Source of the DNA: Toxoplasma gondii ME49 | Taxonomy: Eukaryota; Apicomplexa; Conoidasida; Eucoccidiorida; Sarcocystidae | NCBI RefSeq assembly: GCF_000006565.2 | Contig: NC_031475.1 | Location: forward strand, 2,877,189 to 2,941,188 | Direction of reading: 5' to 3' | DNA: 64,000 nucleotides | Part shown: positions 25,949 to 39,284 of the stretch, piece by piece | Position numbering within the stretch: the stretch's first letter is position 1 | Layout: each line of letters opens with the position of its first letter | Notes under the pieces: generated by a model | Seen by the model: the letters and a program-made list of their open reading frames with translations, nothing else | Told to the model about the DNA's origin: nothing | Databases searched by the model: none | Made by a program: the position numbers and the translations under genes

Positions 25949-28479
25949 CGGGCAGGCTAGTGTAGGTCGGGAAGACAGACGCAAACAAACATATCGGCTC
26001 TCTGTGGCGGAAAAATCAAGCGCGTGGTTTCACAGAAGCTTTCGCTGTGGCCTTAAGACGTAGGAGTATGTATGTAGACGAGAAACAATGGTACGATCCG
26101 GAGAAAACAACCGACAACTTCTGACAGGAAGTGTGTGTCGTAGGCCAGCTTGGAGTCGCTCCTCTCGACCCCATAGAACTTCAGCCCATGGAGTTTCGGA
26201 CGGTGTGGTGAACTATTTTGGAGTGTTGTCCAAAAAAAAAGAACTGCCGAGACAACTGGTGTTCACAGCTTTACGAGGAGGATCAGGAATCCTGCCACCT
26301 TCTGCACTCGCTGGAACAAGCTGGTAAGAAATCCTGCTTCATCAATACGCACCTTTACTGGATAGCAGCGTCAGGCATGCAAGACAAACTTGGTGACCGC
26401 TGAAGCTCATATCCCCGCGACTCTTGAGAAAGGGGAGTTATAGCTGGTCTCTGCCTCTACAGAGACTTCGCCAGAGTTGCTGCTGTCTAAAACGCTCTCG
26501 AACGGCAAGAATTTCAAACGAGGAACAGAACTTGGCAGTTCATGTAAAAAAGGGTCACAACTCTGGATGAATGTGGAAAACAAGAAGTTGTGAAGTCGTG
26601 TGCCACTGGAGAATCTTTGAAAAGAAGACGAAATCTCCGCGCTCGTCACTTTCTCCAAATCAACGGCGTTGGCAGCAGCCGTCCATCGACAGTGAGGGAC
26701 AAGAGGCGGGGGACACAAAGGCGCCGGACGGCGGCAAGACGGGTGAGACACTTTCGGGGAATGCCACAGCCTTTGTCTGTCCCCTTAATCGGTTCACTGT
26801 CATTTTTTCAAAACAGATGGCCACATGCAAACGCACTGGGGGAAGCGATGACAGGACGCGCGGCGGGAAGAAGCGCAAGACATCTCGGGGGAACTCCCGA
26901 TTATCTAAAGCCTGTGTGTCAGGCCAGATCTCCGGAATGCTTCGTTCTCTGAGTCATACTCGAAAAGCAGGGAGAGTCCAGCGGTTGAAAGAGCAATTAA
27001 ATGTCTTGCGAGGAGTTGCTGACAGCGTGTGCCGCGAAAGACACGGACGCGTTTTTCTCAGGCCGACTTTTCCCCAACAACGGTGCCAGATGCGAAGAGC
27101 AGCGGCGCACAAACGATCAGGGTACACAAGTCGCGGCCCCGCTAGTTTACAGAAGTATGGTAAGACTCTGTCGACTCGAGGAAGTGTTTCCTGATCCTTT
27201 ATATTCAGGTTCGTCCCCTTTACTGTTCGTTCCGCTCTACATGTCCTCCTGGGCGGTTCTGCAGTGTGCCCACCTGTGGTTTGCCTCGAAGTGGTTTCAG
27301 AAATCACACTAATCCTTGTCAGACTCCTGAACGACGCCACGTGTGTGCGGAATTCGCCAAACCACGCAATGTGCTCATCTGTGGTGACAGCCAGTCACTT
27401 TTGACAGTGCTCAGAAAGCCTTCAACACACTGTAGCTTGTTATTGAGAAAGGCACAGACTGCATCCCCAGTTGACCTCTCAGGCGCGTATCGTAGGCGAC
27501 AACATTAGAAGCTGCAAGCACACCTCAGCCTCCCAGGACATGCGGCCGTCCTGCAGAAAGAAAACAAATTCCTCAATGCTTCTTTCGACATGGTGGCTCT
27601 GTAGTGGAGCAGAGTTCTTTGAAGGTTGAGGGGTTTGGCCACTCGGTTTCTACCACACGGCCTTCAAGTACTACGTTTTAGAGTCAACGCCGTTTGCTAT
27701 ACATACTTTCCGGCCCTCATATGTAGGAGAGGTGTAATCTTGTTTTCTCTCAAGAGTGTTCCGTCTCCTGGAAACATTGTTTTGTCTGTCCAAGTACATT
27801 CAGTGACTGTACTGATGTACATGTTTTTCCCCGATCACAACGAACTGGGTCACATTCTGTGCAGTTCTAGACAGCGATACTGGATTTCCGGTGTTCTTAG
27901 ACGAATCTTTGTTTGTCGCCTTCACGTAGGAGGAGGTACCGGGGAACTTTGTGCTTGCTTTTGCAAGACCGACAGTATAGAAATGGCTTTCGGAAGACAT
28001 TTACGGCTAGTGTTGTCCCACTCGAACGATTCGTTCCCGAATCGAGCAAGTTTCCGCCGCAAGTGGCTGAGGTGATGAGTCAAGAAAAGACACAAAGCGA
28101 GCTGCTCTAACTAACAATAGGTGCGCGATGGAAAATCTGGAAAGCTTGTATCCTATTTTGTAGAGTCCAGCCGGTGAATACAAATATAAATGTGTATTCT
28201 GCAGTTTTTTCGCTCTTTCAGCTTATGCCTGCATCATGACCGTTTCCATGGAAATGTAAGAGCACAGGACGTTTTCCACCCGTTAGGGAGACGTCACGAA
28301 GTGCAAAGACATGAACTCTCTCTGTTTTCTCCCGTTTTGTTTTTGCGAAGTAGCTGGTCGGATTAGTTGGGGTACACCGCAGGAGGATGGACGTAGGGGT
28401 TTGGAAGCTTATCTCTGAGCTGTTGCCACACTTCTTCAGGGTCAATCAATCGAACCACACAAGTTCACATCGCTTCCGA
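25949..28479. other. Intergenic region between the 946-aa gene and CBS
   Basis: Should hold the 5' untranslated region and promoter of the minus-strand gene starting at 25948 and the 3' untranslated region of CBS, whose stop is at 28480. The longest plus-strand frames (26571-27194 and 27626-28075) have no signal peptide, domain or consistent splice partners. I see nothing further. Confidence 0.45.
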
Positions 28480-30074
28480 CTACTTCTGTTTCGTGGCTAG
28501 CCAATGTAAAAGGTCGATTCTTGTGATGACACCCAGGAAATGTGGGCATTCACGGCTGTTTCCTGCTTTTCTTAAGCTAATCTTGGCTCTTTCGTGTTCA
28601 CCCATGCCAGCCTGCTTCTTTGTCGACGGCTTCTCGTCCATCACACAAACGTACGGAGAGAAATCGAGGGCTTTTGCTACGTCGCGGAGATAGGCTGAGG
28701 GCAATGCCTGGCAGAAACAGTTGTCGATAAAACAGGAATGATTTGGAGGAGCCCCAAGCAGCAACCTGTTCTAGGTTTTTAAAACAGAGATTGCTCAATA
28801 TACCACTGTGGGTCGTTCTTTCCCTTTCAACTAAAGACGGTGGAAACAAAGTAAAACAGTAGGCCTACAACCATAGATTGTTCACATGTACATCTTCAGT
28901 CGTGTCTGTCTGCAAGTACGATGTTTTCATTGATTGCCTTCTGACAATAGATGAGTATCTACATGCAACTGCGCGGATGTCGATCAAAAACTATTTGGGG
29001 ACAATAGGCGCCTCCAAGTAATTACGTAATTACGTATATCCGAGATAGAACGGAGTTTCTAAGATAGAGCCGCATATCGTTACTTAGTAGGAGTTCACGG
29101 AGTATCGTGGCAAATGTGCGGCTGCGCAACGTCGTACCTTTGCGAGTTTCTTGAAGGCGATGTCTTTGACGGGGGACTGCATTGCACATCTGCCGCTTTG
29201 CAAACTGTGAGCGATGTGATCTTCCGATAGTACCCCTACAAGTTTAGTTTTCCCGTCTGCTTCAGAGTCTTCAGTGACAATCACCTGAAACACCGAGAAC
29301 AAACCGAAGCACACACCGTAGACAGCGGTTTTAAACGTATAGCACGGCGGTACAAAATCCCTGATCACAACCAGCATAGCGAGGGTACGTTTTCGTGGTG
29401 CACACTACACGGAATCAGACGATGATAGACAGTGTTTCCCCATTTCAGACCTGCTACGGTTCCCCGTGGTCTTTGCCGGGATGGTCTTCATAGTTTGCCA
29501 ATGTGGTACTGGAAGCCCTTTCCCAAACACAGCGCAGTTTACATTCACGTTTTCTTTCACGCTTTCGGTATTTCATTTGTAGGATCGACCTGGTGGCTAA
29601 AACGGCGTCAGAATCCGTTTCCTTACCTCCTTAACTTTCGTTTCGTGCATCATTTTAATCACATCCTCAACCGATAGTCTTGCAGTTACAAAAGGGACGT
29701 CGCTCGTCGCTCCCGTTTCTGAAAGCAGGTCACGGATTCGGGCTCCTCCGAACTGCTTTTCTCGCTCCTTCACTTTAGCGCCATCCTCGGGGGCGAAACC
29801 TGTTCGGCAATAACAGAGCCTTCTGAGCAGTTTTCGCCTGTTCTGACAGCTTGTCCCTCAGTCGATGGCTTGGGGGGTGGTGCCTCACCCAGGATTTCTT
29901 CAGTAGAACAATTTGGGCATCTGGTTATCCAATGCCATTACGGACCAAGCGTCTTTTACAAGATACATATTCGAGGGGGATCTGATTGCTTCAAGACGCA
30001 CCAGAAGGGTGTTAAAACGTCTCCGTCTTTACCCGTATGCGTGAATACACGTGCTACCGATCCCGACATCAGCG

Positions 30075-30109
<35 letters not shown>

Positions 30110-32028
30110 GGTACATATATCCGTTCTTCGTCGTTTCGGTCCCTGATGAGAAGACGGAAACGGTGTGAGGGTGAAGCGTTCCGTAGCATAGAGTCCCTCT
30201 GCGGAGGAATACCCACATATCTCTGACGAGAACAGACATAAAGAGTCGCTCTCCAAAAGGTAGCCCCAACTGGGTCAGCCTATACACCTACCGTGCTCGG
30301 CCATCCATTCGTCACTGATGAACTTGGACATGTAATTCCTGCTGGAATCGGGGAGGAGAACAACACACTTTTGGCCCTTTTTTAGCTGCCGCGCGGCCTG
30401 CAGGGCTCCCCAAACATTGGCACCTGATGAACCTCCGACAAACAACCCTTCGTTCCTGATAATCGCCCGGGCCGTTGTGAAGCTCTCGGCATCACCAACT
30501 TTTACCCACTCGTCAACAACTTTCCGGTCAAGGACGCCTGGAACGAAATCATAACCTATACCTGCGAGAAGGAAACTGCATGACAGACCATTGCCGATAT
30601 CGCCTTAGCATGCGTATGTCCAGAAATGAACACCTGGTCAACACTCACACACACAGCGTATATATTTAGAGTAGGAGCTGAACTCTTTTTTTGTGTGTAC
30701 GAGCAAACGTTGTGTTGGAGCAGTTTTCGTTTGCCGATTGAAACCTGGTGTTTCACCTGAATAGGCAGTTGAGACAAAGATCTATTAACGCTTCTATGTT
30801 GATACCTCCTCTACTGAGGTCCACCACTACCGCCGCACGACAGATCGCGGCAAACCGCATTCAGTACCATGGCGAATGATGTTTTGAGACTGTTCTCCTC
30901 GAAAATTATCCACTCTCAACAAATACCATATGCGTGGAAAGACGACAGGTTGCTTGCATGCATTTGGAAAAATTCATGACCTGTGACGGTGGTCACTGAA
31001 ACCTGTCCACGGTAACCTCAGCTATGTGCCTGCACCTTACCCTCGACCTCGTACGACTGAAGTCGCTTTTCATCATTGAGACTGTCGGGGACCGCTAGAA
31101 TCGATCCTTTCGGATCAACACCCACCACCTTGCATTTTGGGCATCTCTCTTTGATTTTCCTACCGATACCCGTGATTGTGCCTCCTGTGCCCGCGCCGAT
31201 GACAACCATATCAATATCTCCATCACATTGGGTGATTATCTCCTCTGCTGTGACGTCGTAGTGAACCATCGGGTTCGCTGTATTGTTATACTGGTCTAGA
31301 ATGTGAGCGTTCTCCAACTCTCTCTGTAGCTTTGCGGCCACTCCCATGTGAGAGTTCTCGTCATTCCATGCAGCCTCCGTTGGCGTGCGAACGATCTCGG
31401 CACCAAGACACTTCATGATATTCGATTTCTCCGCAGACATTTTCGCAGGCATGGTCACAATCATGCGGTACCCACGAACGGCGGCGGCGAGCGCCAACCC
31501 AATTCCCGTGTTTCCGCTTGTGGGTTCAATCAGGGTGTCGCCAGCTTTCAGACGCCCCTCCCGTTCCGCTTTCTCGACCATGGCCTTTCCAATTCGATCC
31601 TTCACACTTCCTCCGGCGCTCATAAACTCACATTTGGCAAGGAGGTCGCACTCGAGACCATACACTTTTGCGAGGCGCTTCATTCTGACCATTGGTGTAT
31701 TCCCGATAGCATCAAGCACGCTATCCAGAATGCCCGAATACGGCCCGTCGGCGAACTTGCCGTTCATTTTGAAAACGCTGCGAGCTGCCTCACGCGTTTC
31801 CTTCTCCCTCAAACCCTCTTCCCCCGACAGGGACTCTGCAGATTCATTCCGTTCTATCTGGTAGCGAATCTCTTGCGAGGTTTTTTCCCCAATATCTTGT
31901 CCGGATTGCCAAGCGTGTTGCGCCTCTCTCGACAGTTTGGGAGGCGGCGACGGACCCGTTGCCGGCACTGAGGAGGGAAACGGACGTCCCTGGACTACCG
32001 CGCTGCTCAACCCTTGTTCGTATTCCAT
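28480..32028 (-). CDS. CBS: Cystathionine beta-synthase, five exons
   Basis: PLP enzyme condensing homocysteine with serine to cystathionine in reverse transsulfuration. Exons on the minus strand: 32028-31041, 30561-30292, 29799-29627, 29284-29138 and 28707-28480, all in phase, giving 601 residues from the first ATG. From Met88 (position 31767, MNGKFADGP) the length is 514, the size I remember for the T. gondii enzyme, so that start is preferred. Motifs: [22 protein letters not shown] carrying the Schiff-base lysine; [21 protein letters not shown] binding the cofactor phosphate. Exon 2 matches the human region around [19 protein letters not shown] and [13 protein letters not shown]. Exons 3-5 encode a Bateman module of two CBS domains, ending [17 protein letters not shown]. 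No N-terminal heme-binding Cys/His segment is present. Cytosolic location is expected. Confidence 0.95.
29018..29036. repeat. Overlapping TAATTACG palindromes in CBS intron 4
   Basis: TAATTACGTAATTA (29019-29032) and TACGTAATTACGTA (29023-29036) are each perfect 14-base palindromes and overlap. They lie between CBS exons 4 and 5. Confidence 0.9.
30073..30112. repeat. TC then TA microsatellite in CBS intron 2
   Basis: A run of about ten CT units directly followed by about nine TA units, between CBS exons 2 and 3. Confidence 0.9.
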
Positions 32029-32039
32029 GTTGGTCTTGT

Positions 32040-32300
32040 CAAGAAAAAATGTCAAAAACGTGAAGAAAGGCCAGCAAAAAATACGCGGCGTTGGCACTCA
32101 GTGTCCAGGCTGTCACGTGTACGCCAAACCACAAGAAAAGTCAAACGTTTTCGATTTTTGGTCGAGCTCAAAAACGCTCGATGCTGCTCAAAACCGCCGA
32201 AATTCACTCGAGGCCACACGATGGGTCAAAACTAAAACGCGGCATGCTCAGCGACTACGAGTGTTTTTGATGGAGCCGGTGTCCATGAGTCAAACAAGCC
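32040..32300. promoter_or_regulatory. CBS: CAAAAC-rich block upstream of CBS
   Basis: Six copies of a TCAAA-type word (forms GTCAAAAACG, GTCAAACG, CTCAAAAACG, CTCAAAACCG, GTCAAAACT, GTCAAACA), all in plus orientation, lie within 260 bases immediately upstream of the first CBS ATG. Spacing is irregular. The position suits a promoter or 5' untranslated region. Regulatory function is inferred from position and repetition only. Confidence 0.35.
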
Positions 32301-33914
32301 CTGTTGCTTTTAGAGTTCTGTAAATCAGAGATTCGGGAACCCAGAGAGGGAAATGTGACGTAGTGATACAGATAATCGTATGTTCTTAGAGGTACCACTA
32401 TTTGGAAAGACACCAGCTCACGGCAGACCAAGGACTAGCAAGGCTTGATGACTCACATGGCTGCGGTATGTCCTGTATGAGATTTATTTCTATTTGTTGC
32501 CAGTAGAGGTAACTCCAAGTCCAGCCGTCCCCTCTCTCTGATTGAAACTCTGCACCTGTTCAGATGCCCTGCAATAAGTAAAGGGGGAGGCGCCGTCGTT
32601 GTGGCATTGCCAAGAAACAAACATACTTGCAGGACCGAACTCGCTGGAAATCTATTCAAAAATTGTCGGCAGCGCTGTGAATCGTTGAGCGGGTAAACCG
32701 AGGCATTCGTGGTAGTCTTGCGCATTGCGGTAACGGGAAACTGACAACAGCAAATTTGACAACTTGGCGGACACGCATGCCTGTGAGAAATCAGGACTAC
32801 ACTGCCAAGTCATTCTGTCCACCGGACTCATTTGTAGCTTTAGTTGGGCTTCATGAATTTGTGGAAGCGACCAAAAGCTGTCGATCCGCAGCGCATGTTG
32901 TTCTAGTGTTGCCGTCCAAGCACAATTGCCATTGCTTGGCAAACTCTCAATAAAAGCAAAATCTTCGAGTGGACTGTGTATCGCTCGTGGCTGTTTTACA
33001 ATTGATGAAATGTTTCTCTGAAGAGACGAAGAGTTTTCCTCGGAAGTATCAACTTGACACACAGTCCTACGATCCCGTTTATCTGAGACCTCGCTTCCGA
33101 CAATCACTCGCGTTGACCTCTCTTGTCCAGTCTTGTATGTGTCACTCTGTATTAATCCGAATGCGCGTGACTCAACTGAACTAAAGTAGTTGTGGCAAGG
33201 ATCTCTGCCGGCCGTGCTGGCTTTATCCCTAAATCAGAGATATTTGAGTGGCCTACGCCAAAAAGACTTGCTAGTCAAACTGAGACCACCGTAGAGAATA
33301 AATTGTCCTGACGGTTCTGTAGACTCAGTGGAATTGACGGAAGCTGATCAACATCCTTTTGAGCAAATGTGAATCTACGTTTCTGGAGAGAAAGGGCGTT
33401 CTTGTGGCACGAGACGCACCCGCTTGCCTCCCCTCTCAATGCCCCGAAAGGTGCATCCGGCAGATGATCTCTTCGTGCGAAAACACGCGAGAATCTAGGA
33501 TCCTATATTCCCTGTTCCTCTGTCACTGAAAAAAGGATGCCGCCAGAAAAGAGATACCAAGGAAGAAACAAGCAGCGGCAGACAAAGTCCAGAAAAACGG
33601 CAAAGTAGAAATTAACACTCAGGGGGAGCAGTGACACCTAGAGAGAGCGACAAACAGCGAAACAGGAAACGGCGCGGTGACCGGTCAACGGGGGAGCGAA
33701 GAGGCCCAATGAACGAAGGAAACGAGATCCGAAGTTTCTCCTTATATCCCTGAGGCATGACGAACCGGTACGCTGGGGGTTCGACGGGGACGGGCCTCGG
33801 AAAATGCACCTTTTCCCGAAACACGAAATTGACAAATAACGAAGCTGGCAAGTAGGTGGCTGCCAGCCATCACGAAGTCTCTTTTTCTGGAACGCTCCTG
33901 AGGCAACGGCTTTG
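32301..33914. other. Intergenic region between CBS and GLE1
   Basis: Upstream side of CBS and 3' side of GLE1. A minus-strand frame at 33107-32652 (151 codons) has no recognisable domain, no strong start context and no splice partner, so it is not called. Nothing else was seen. Confidence 0.45.
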
Positions 33915-36900
33915 TTAGACATCCGGATTTGCTTCCGTGGCCTCCATCTTCATGGCTTTACCTTCAGGCTCCGGTAGAGTGCAATTGCTCGCGTAGTAGT
34001 TCGACAATACCGTCTCCAGTTGAGTGACATACATCGACAAACATGTCCCCTCACTCCTGCAACAAACGAACCCAAACCCGTGCACAAACAAAACAATCAT
34101 ACACATATGAATATATATATATATATATGTATATACATATATATATATATATGTAATTGTGCGTTGTTATATATGTGTTCGTATATAGACGAGTCTCCAA
34201 ACGCAACTATTCCTGAATATAGAATACCCGCTGAGTTCTTCTGACGGCATACCCAGTTCCGTCTTGCCTGAAGATGCCTGCATGGTTTAGACTCGGTTCT
34301 TCTCTACTGTACGCGGAGAGGGAACACAATTGTTTGTCCTATTCAAAATGCATCGTAGAAAAGAAACCCCGCGAGCGATCTTGCAACGCGACACCCTTGT
34401 TGGTCACAAACACGCACTTTTGCTGCATTGCGACGAGAAGCGGTTTCAGGTGATTTTGAATCACGTCGATGACCTTCTGAAACTGTCGTCTGTACGCCTG
34501 AAGCGCCGCCGGTCCCGCCACCTTAAGCCCCTCGACCAGAACGCATGCACAGACCCGGCGAGCAGCTTTCGGACTTGCTAAATTCAGGTTGACAAAGCGA
34601 GCGAACCACGACCAGATTTCGTCTTCCTCTGCATTGTAGAAACACACAGAAACAACTCGCCAGATACTTTCTATTTTCACATCAAATTAATTGTGGCTCG
34701 AGCTCGCGATTGGCTCTGTGCCTTGAGCGCACAAAAATAAAACAGACCAAAACAGTTTCGCTCTACTCCGTCTGCACTGCAGAGAAGGAACGTTTGTGAC
34801 CCTTCTCGAAGAGAAAGTTCTCTCAAAACACAGCAGCCGCCGTAGCTGCCTTCGAATACATAAGCTGACAGACATGAATCGCGAATGCTCTCGCATTTCA
34901 TGACACCCCAGGAGAGCCTCGAGGCAACGGATCACCTCGCTGCATTCCAGGTTCATAAACTGGAACAGACGGCTGCTTCGGCTGCCATGCGACGCGAGAA
35001 AGAAGCCTGCATGGAAAGAGTGCGTTTGCAGCAAGCATGTGGAAGCGAGGTGCAGACTGAGATTCTCTTGTCGGGGCAGACTGGTGATGTTCTTGAAGGA
35101 GGAAAAGAACTTGAAGAATCGTGCAACCTGACTCTCAAGAATTCACCTGAATGAAGGGAGTTTTCAAAATGATTCACTGCACTTGTTCCCCCAGACTCTG
35201 TCCCCTTTTCCGGCGCTGTGCAGGCACTGGTTTCAATTCCCTCTTCGTACGGCTTCCGAAAAATACCGGTTCAAGTCGACAGGTCACACGCACTCTCCGA
35301 AGATGAGAATAAGTGAGAGAGACGACACGATAATGCCATTGCCAGCCAGACATCACGTTCCATGCGTTGAGCGCTGAAAGGTTGCCCAGACACTCCGGAC
35401 AGTGGAAATCAATCAGGAAAAACGTACTGTGAGCAGCGACCAGAAAAGCAAGCCAGAGGCGCAAGCAAGACGCCATGCGCAAGAAGAACGCTTCTTCGTC
35501 TTCGCCTTCTCGTTGCCCGCGAGCACTCCGGAACTGCTCCAGAGACATGGCCTGGGAGCAGCACAGACAAAGAAGAAAGAACTGCATGCATCGCGAGGCA
35601 AAAAACCCAGAAAGTCGAAAAACCGGACAAGGGCCAGATGATCGGAGGAAATACTCGAAGTAGAACGCAGCTCTGAAGCTCGCTTGTCGGAGGGAGGCAA
35701 GAAAGCGACAGTGCGCCGGAGAACAAAGTGGAAGCGACGCATCTGATCTCAGCTACCACGTAGTCAGCAGGATCTGGAGGTAGAGGCGAGCACAGTCTAC
35801 TGTGTACACAGCGACAAACTAGACATGAGCATGCGTTTAAAAATGCAACGAGGGAACGAGGGTGATTCACGTTGAGGAAGAGACACAGAAAGGAGTAACA
35901 GAGAGAAGGAGACAGAGCAAATTTTACCGGTTTCTTTCGGTAGTAGAAAGCACCCGCATAGCAGCAGGTAGCGTACACGTGGGCTCGTAGCCATCGCTCA
36001 AGAGGAGGGTCTTCTTGAATCAACCTGAAGAATGACAGAGAATCCCAAGACACGCGTATGCAGAACGAAACTAAAAACGAAGGAGACGAGCGACAGCACG
36101 AGCGACAGACGACAACGACTACCTTCTAGGGAGCCCTAGACACCCTTTGAAATGCTAGAGGCTCCAAAACCTGACAGTCCCAGAGAGCTATCAACCAGAC
36201 AGGCGTCTGCACTCGTACACACTCCGCAGCGTGTATATACACCCTGCATACATACGTCGCCGCCAGCATGGGCTTATATTCGAGGAAATATTTCTGGTCC
36301 GGTTAGAGGGCAACGTACCCGCGAACTAGAAAAGCGTAAGCCCACGCGGAACTAGGTCTCGCGCTAACCTGTAGACGAAAAGACACCACGAAGCAGAAAA
36401 CAAAATTCCCGCTCGCAGCTTGCTGGTGCACCGGAAAAGCTCGCGAAAATGAAACGAACACATCCAACTTCGCGTTCTGTGTCCACGCCGAACTTGACGA
36501 ATGCACATCCTTCGAAGCAAGGCTTCCTCATATCCATGTAGCTGTCAAACTCTCTCTATACAAAGATGGATACGCCAGAAGATGCGCTGGTTCGCAAAAC
36601 TCCACCCATTTCTATATTCAGAGACTGAGTGCGATCAGACGACTCCACCGCCTGAGTTCTGCTCTCACTATACACCCCTCTGGCGCATGCAGTCACGTAG
36701 AAATGCAATCAGACATCCGTAGGCTAGACAGACACCAATCCCGAAACTGCATATATATACACACATATACCAAGATAAATCAAGCTCCGCCCTGTACGTC
36801 TGTTATGCTCAATCTGTGTGGGGTGCTCGTATCGTGCATGCATTTTGAACGCCTCGTTTTTTCCACCAGTGGAGACGACCCGAGGTTCTCGACTTCTCAC

Positions 36901-39249
36901 CTGGCCACCCTTCTCGGTGAGCTGGAGAAGTCGATCGCATAGCTGCCAGCGAAAGAAATCCAAAGCTTCTTGTTGTCCGGCTTTCAGCTGTCTCTGAAAT
37001 TCTCGGAGAGTCTCGCAGGTCTGAGGCAAAACAGAAAACAGACGAAGAGGAAAACGCGCACTGAACGACACACACAGCGAAGCCACCGACCCCCGCCAAA
37101 TGTGCAGAAAAAAAGGGAAAAAGTGAAGATGACAGCAGAAAAGAGAGACGAAGACACCAAGATCCAATGCAGAGAAAGCTGAAGCGTCGAAACGAACACA
37201 TAGAACGAGAAAGCTTATAAATCGAGGTCGCAAGCACCGTCCATTTTTGCAGAGGACCTGCTTAAATAGACACACTGAATGTTGGGTTTTCCGCCCTTGC
37301 ATGCATGTTTAAAAAGCGACATCCGTCATGTCTACGAGCCGGAAGTAGAGACGTACCCTGATCACTTGCGACGTCGTGCTAGCTAATTGATTCAGAGCCG
37401 TATTGATCTTTTTTTTGATGTCAATTCGCAGAGCCTTCACCTGAGCATCAGTCATGCCCTGCATGCGAAAAGGGAAAAACACTCGCTTTCAAGGAATTCG
37501 CCAGGTGGAAGAAGACAAACTACGCCGGTGAAAGAGACCGGACGCCAAGCGTCTAGATGCTCAACACCGGATGCTCACGTTTTAACAGAGGTAGGACAAC
37601 ATGCTTTTCCTGTCCAACGATGTTGCCGACCGTTGGATGAGCATCTGCAGGGGACGTACGTTGGAAGCCTTCTACTTTCCCACCTGTGATTAAAACGGTT
37701 TCCAGATCTACACGGAACAACAAAATTCAGGGAGTCTATGAATTCGGACAACCGTGTATTCTGTCACCTTCCAGGCGAGTGTTTCCGAAACGAGAAAAAG
37801 GCCATTCGAACTCACGATACAATCGCACACTGCCTCACCTCTTTTGCACCCTCGCTTCTCTATACGTGTATTTCTATCGACACTTACTTTTACACAAACA
37901 TTTCTCTATCTATCTATGTATCTATCTATCTATGTATCTATCTATCTATGTATCTATCTATCTATCTATGTATCTATCTATCTATGTATCTATCTATCTA
38001 TGTATATGCATGCATATACATATGTGTGCATTAAGTCAAGTGCAGATGTGAAATTCGGCATACTTCTGAGTGGACAATCCTACACACTCACATCTAAGTG
38101 CTCAAAAGAGATATCCTCGTCCTCTCTCTGATGATGTGAGATACAGAGAGATGCTTATCCCGACTGCAGATACTTCAACAAAAATGAAAGATACACACAA
38201 ATCGCCTTGCGATCAAGCCGTGGACGTGTGAACATACAGCCACCGCAGCATGCGCGATAAAACGGCACCGAACCTTGCGTCTTTTCCCGAGAGACGCACG
38301 AGACGGGAGTGAACACAAATTCCGACGCACTTGAAGATGTGTGAGAGATGTCTCGCGCGTTCTGCCTGCTTCCTGCAGAAGAACAACGACTTCCTTCATG
38401 TAGGCGCCGTTTCCAGAATCGTCTGAGGCATTGGGCAGGTAAGCCGCGAACTGGTCGGTTCCTGGTAGACCCAAATGCAGATACACAAAACACACTGTGA
38501 CAGCCGGGGTGTCCATACACCTGGTCACGACTCCGAACGGGAAGTGGAGATGAACGTCCAGAAAAAAATCAGGAGTGCAAGCGCATGAGACTGAAGACAC
38601 TCGAACGGAGGGACAAGGAGGAGGACGAAAAAACAAACGTCGATGGAGGAAAGGAACAGAAGAGGAAGTCGAGGGGAAGCCACATACATGGAGAAGAGTC
38701 GCCAGAGGCGACGGTGAGAGAAGTGAAAAAAGAACGATTGACAAGACGAAAGTTACCTTCTTGTTCTGTCTGAGCCTTGGGTGGAGATGGCGAAGACGCG
38801 GTTGCAGCCGGTTGCTGCTTCTCCTTTTCGAGAGCTGCGACTCTCGCCGCCTCCTCTTTCTTCTTCTCCTCTTCTTTCCTCTGACGTTCTTCTTCCTGCT
38901 TCTTCCTCTGCTCTTCTTCTTCCTGCTTCTTCTTCTCTTCTTCCTCCTTCTTCCTCTTCTCTTCTTCCTTCTTCTTCTTCTCTTCCTCCTCCTTCTTCCT
39001 CTGCTCTTCTTTTCTTCTCGCCTCTTCTTCCTTCCTCGCCTTCTCAGCCGCTTCTCGTGCCTGTCGCTCTGCCTCTGCTTTCGCTGCCTGTTCTCGCCGA
39101 ATCCTTTCTTCTTCTCGTCGTTTCCGCTCTTTGCAAGATTGACAAAGAAACATCGAGACAACAAATGCCAAGATCCTGAAACTGTCGAAGTTCACTGGGG
39201 ACAGGACACTCAGAAGAAATCAACCAGATACGCATGGCTCGCCAGCGTT

Positions 39250-39284
<35 letters not shown>

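Noticed and set aside
26571..27194. Plus-strand 207-codon frame as a gene
   Set aside because: The composition looks random, there is no signal peptide or motif, and no compatible splice sites were found.
32652..33107. Minus-strand 151-codon frame between CBS and GLE1
   Set aside because: No domain, poor start context and no splice partners; the length is compatible with chance.
37686..38131. Overlapping plus-strand frames rich in Leu/Tyr/Ser/Ile
   Set aside because: They are produced by the CTAT array and lie in GLE1 intron 3 on the opposite strand.
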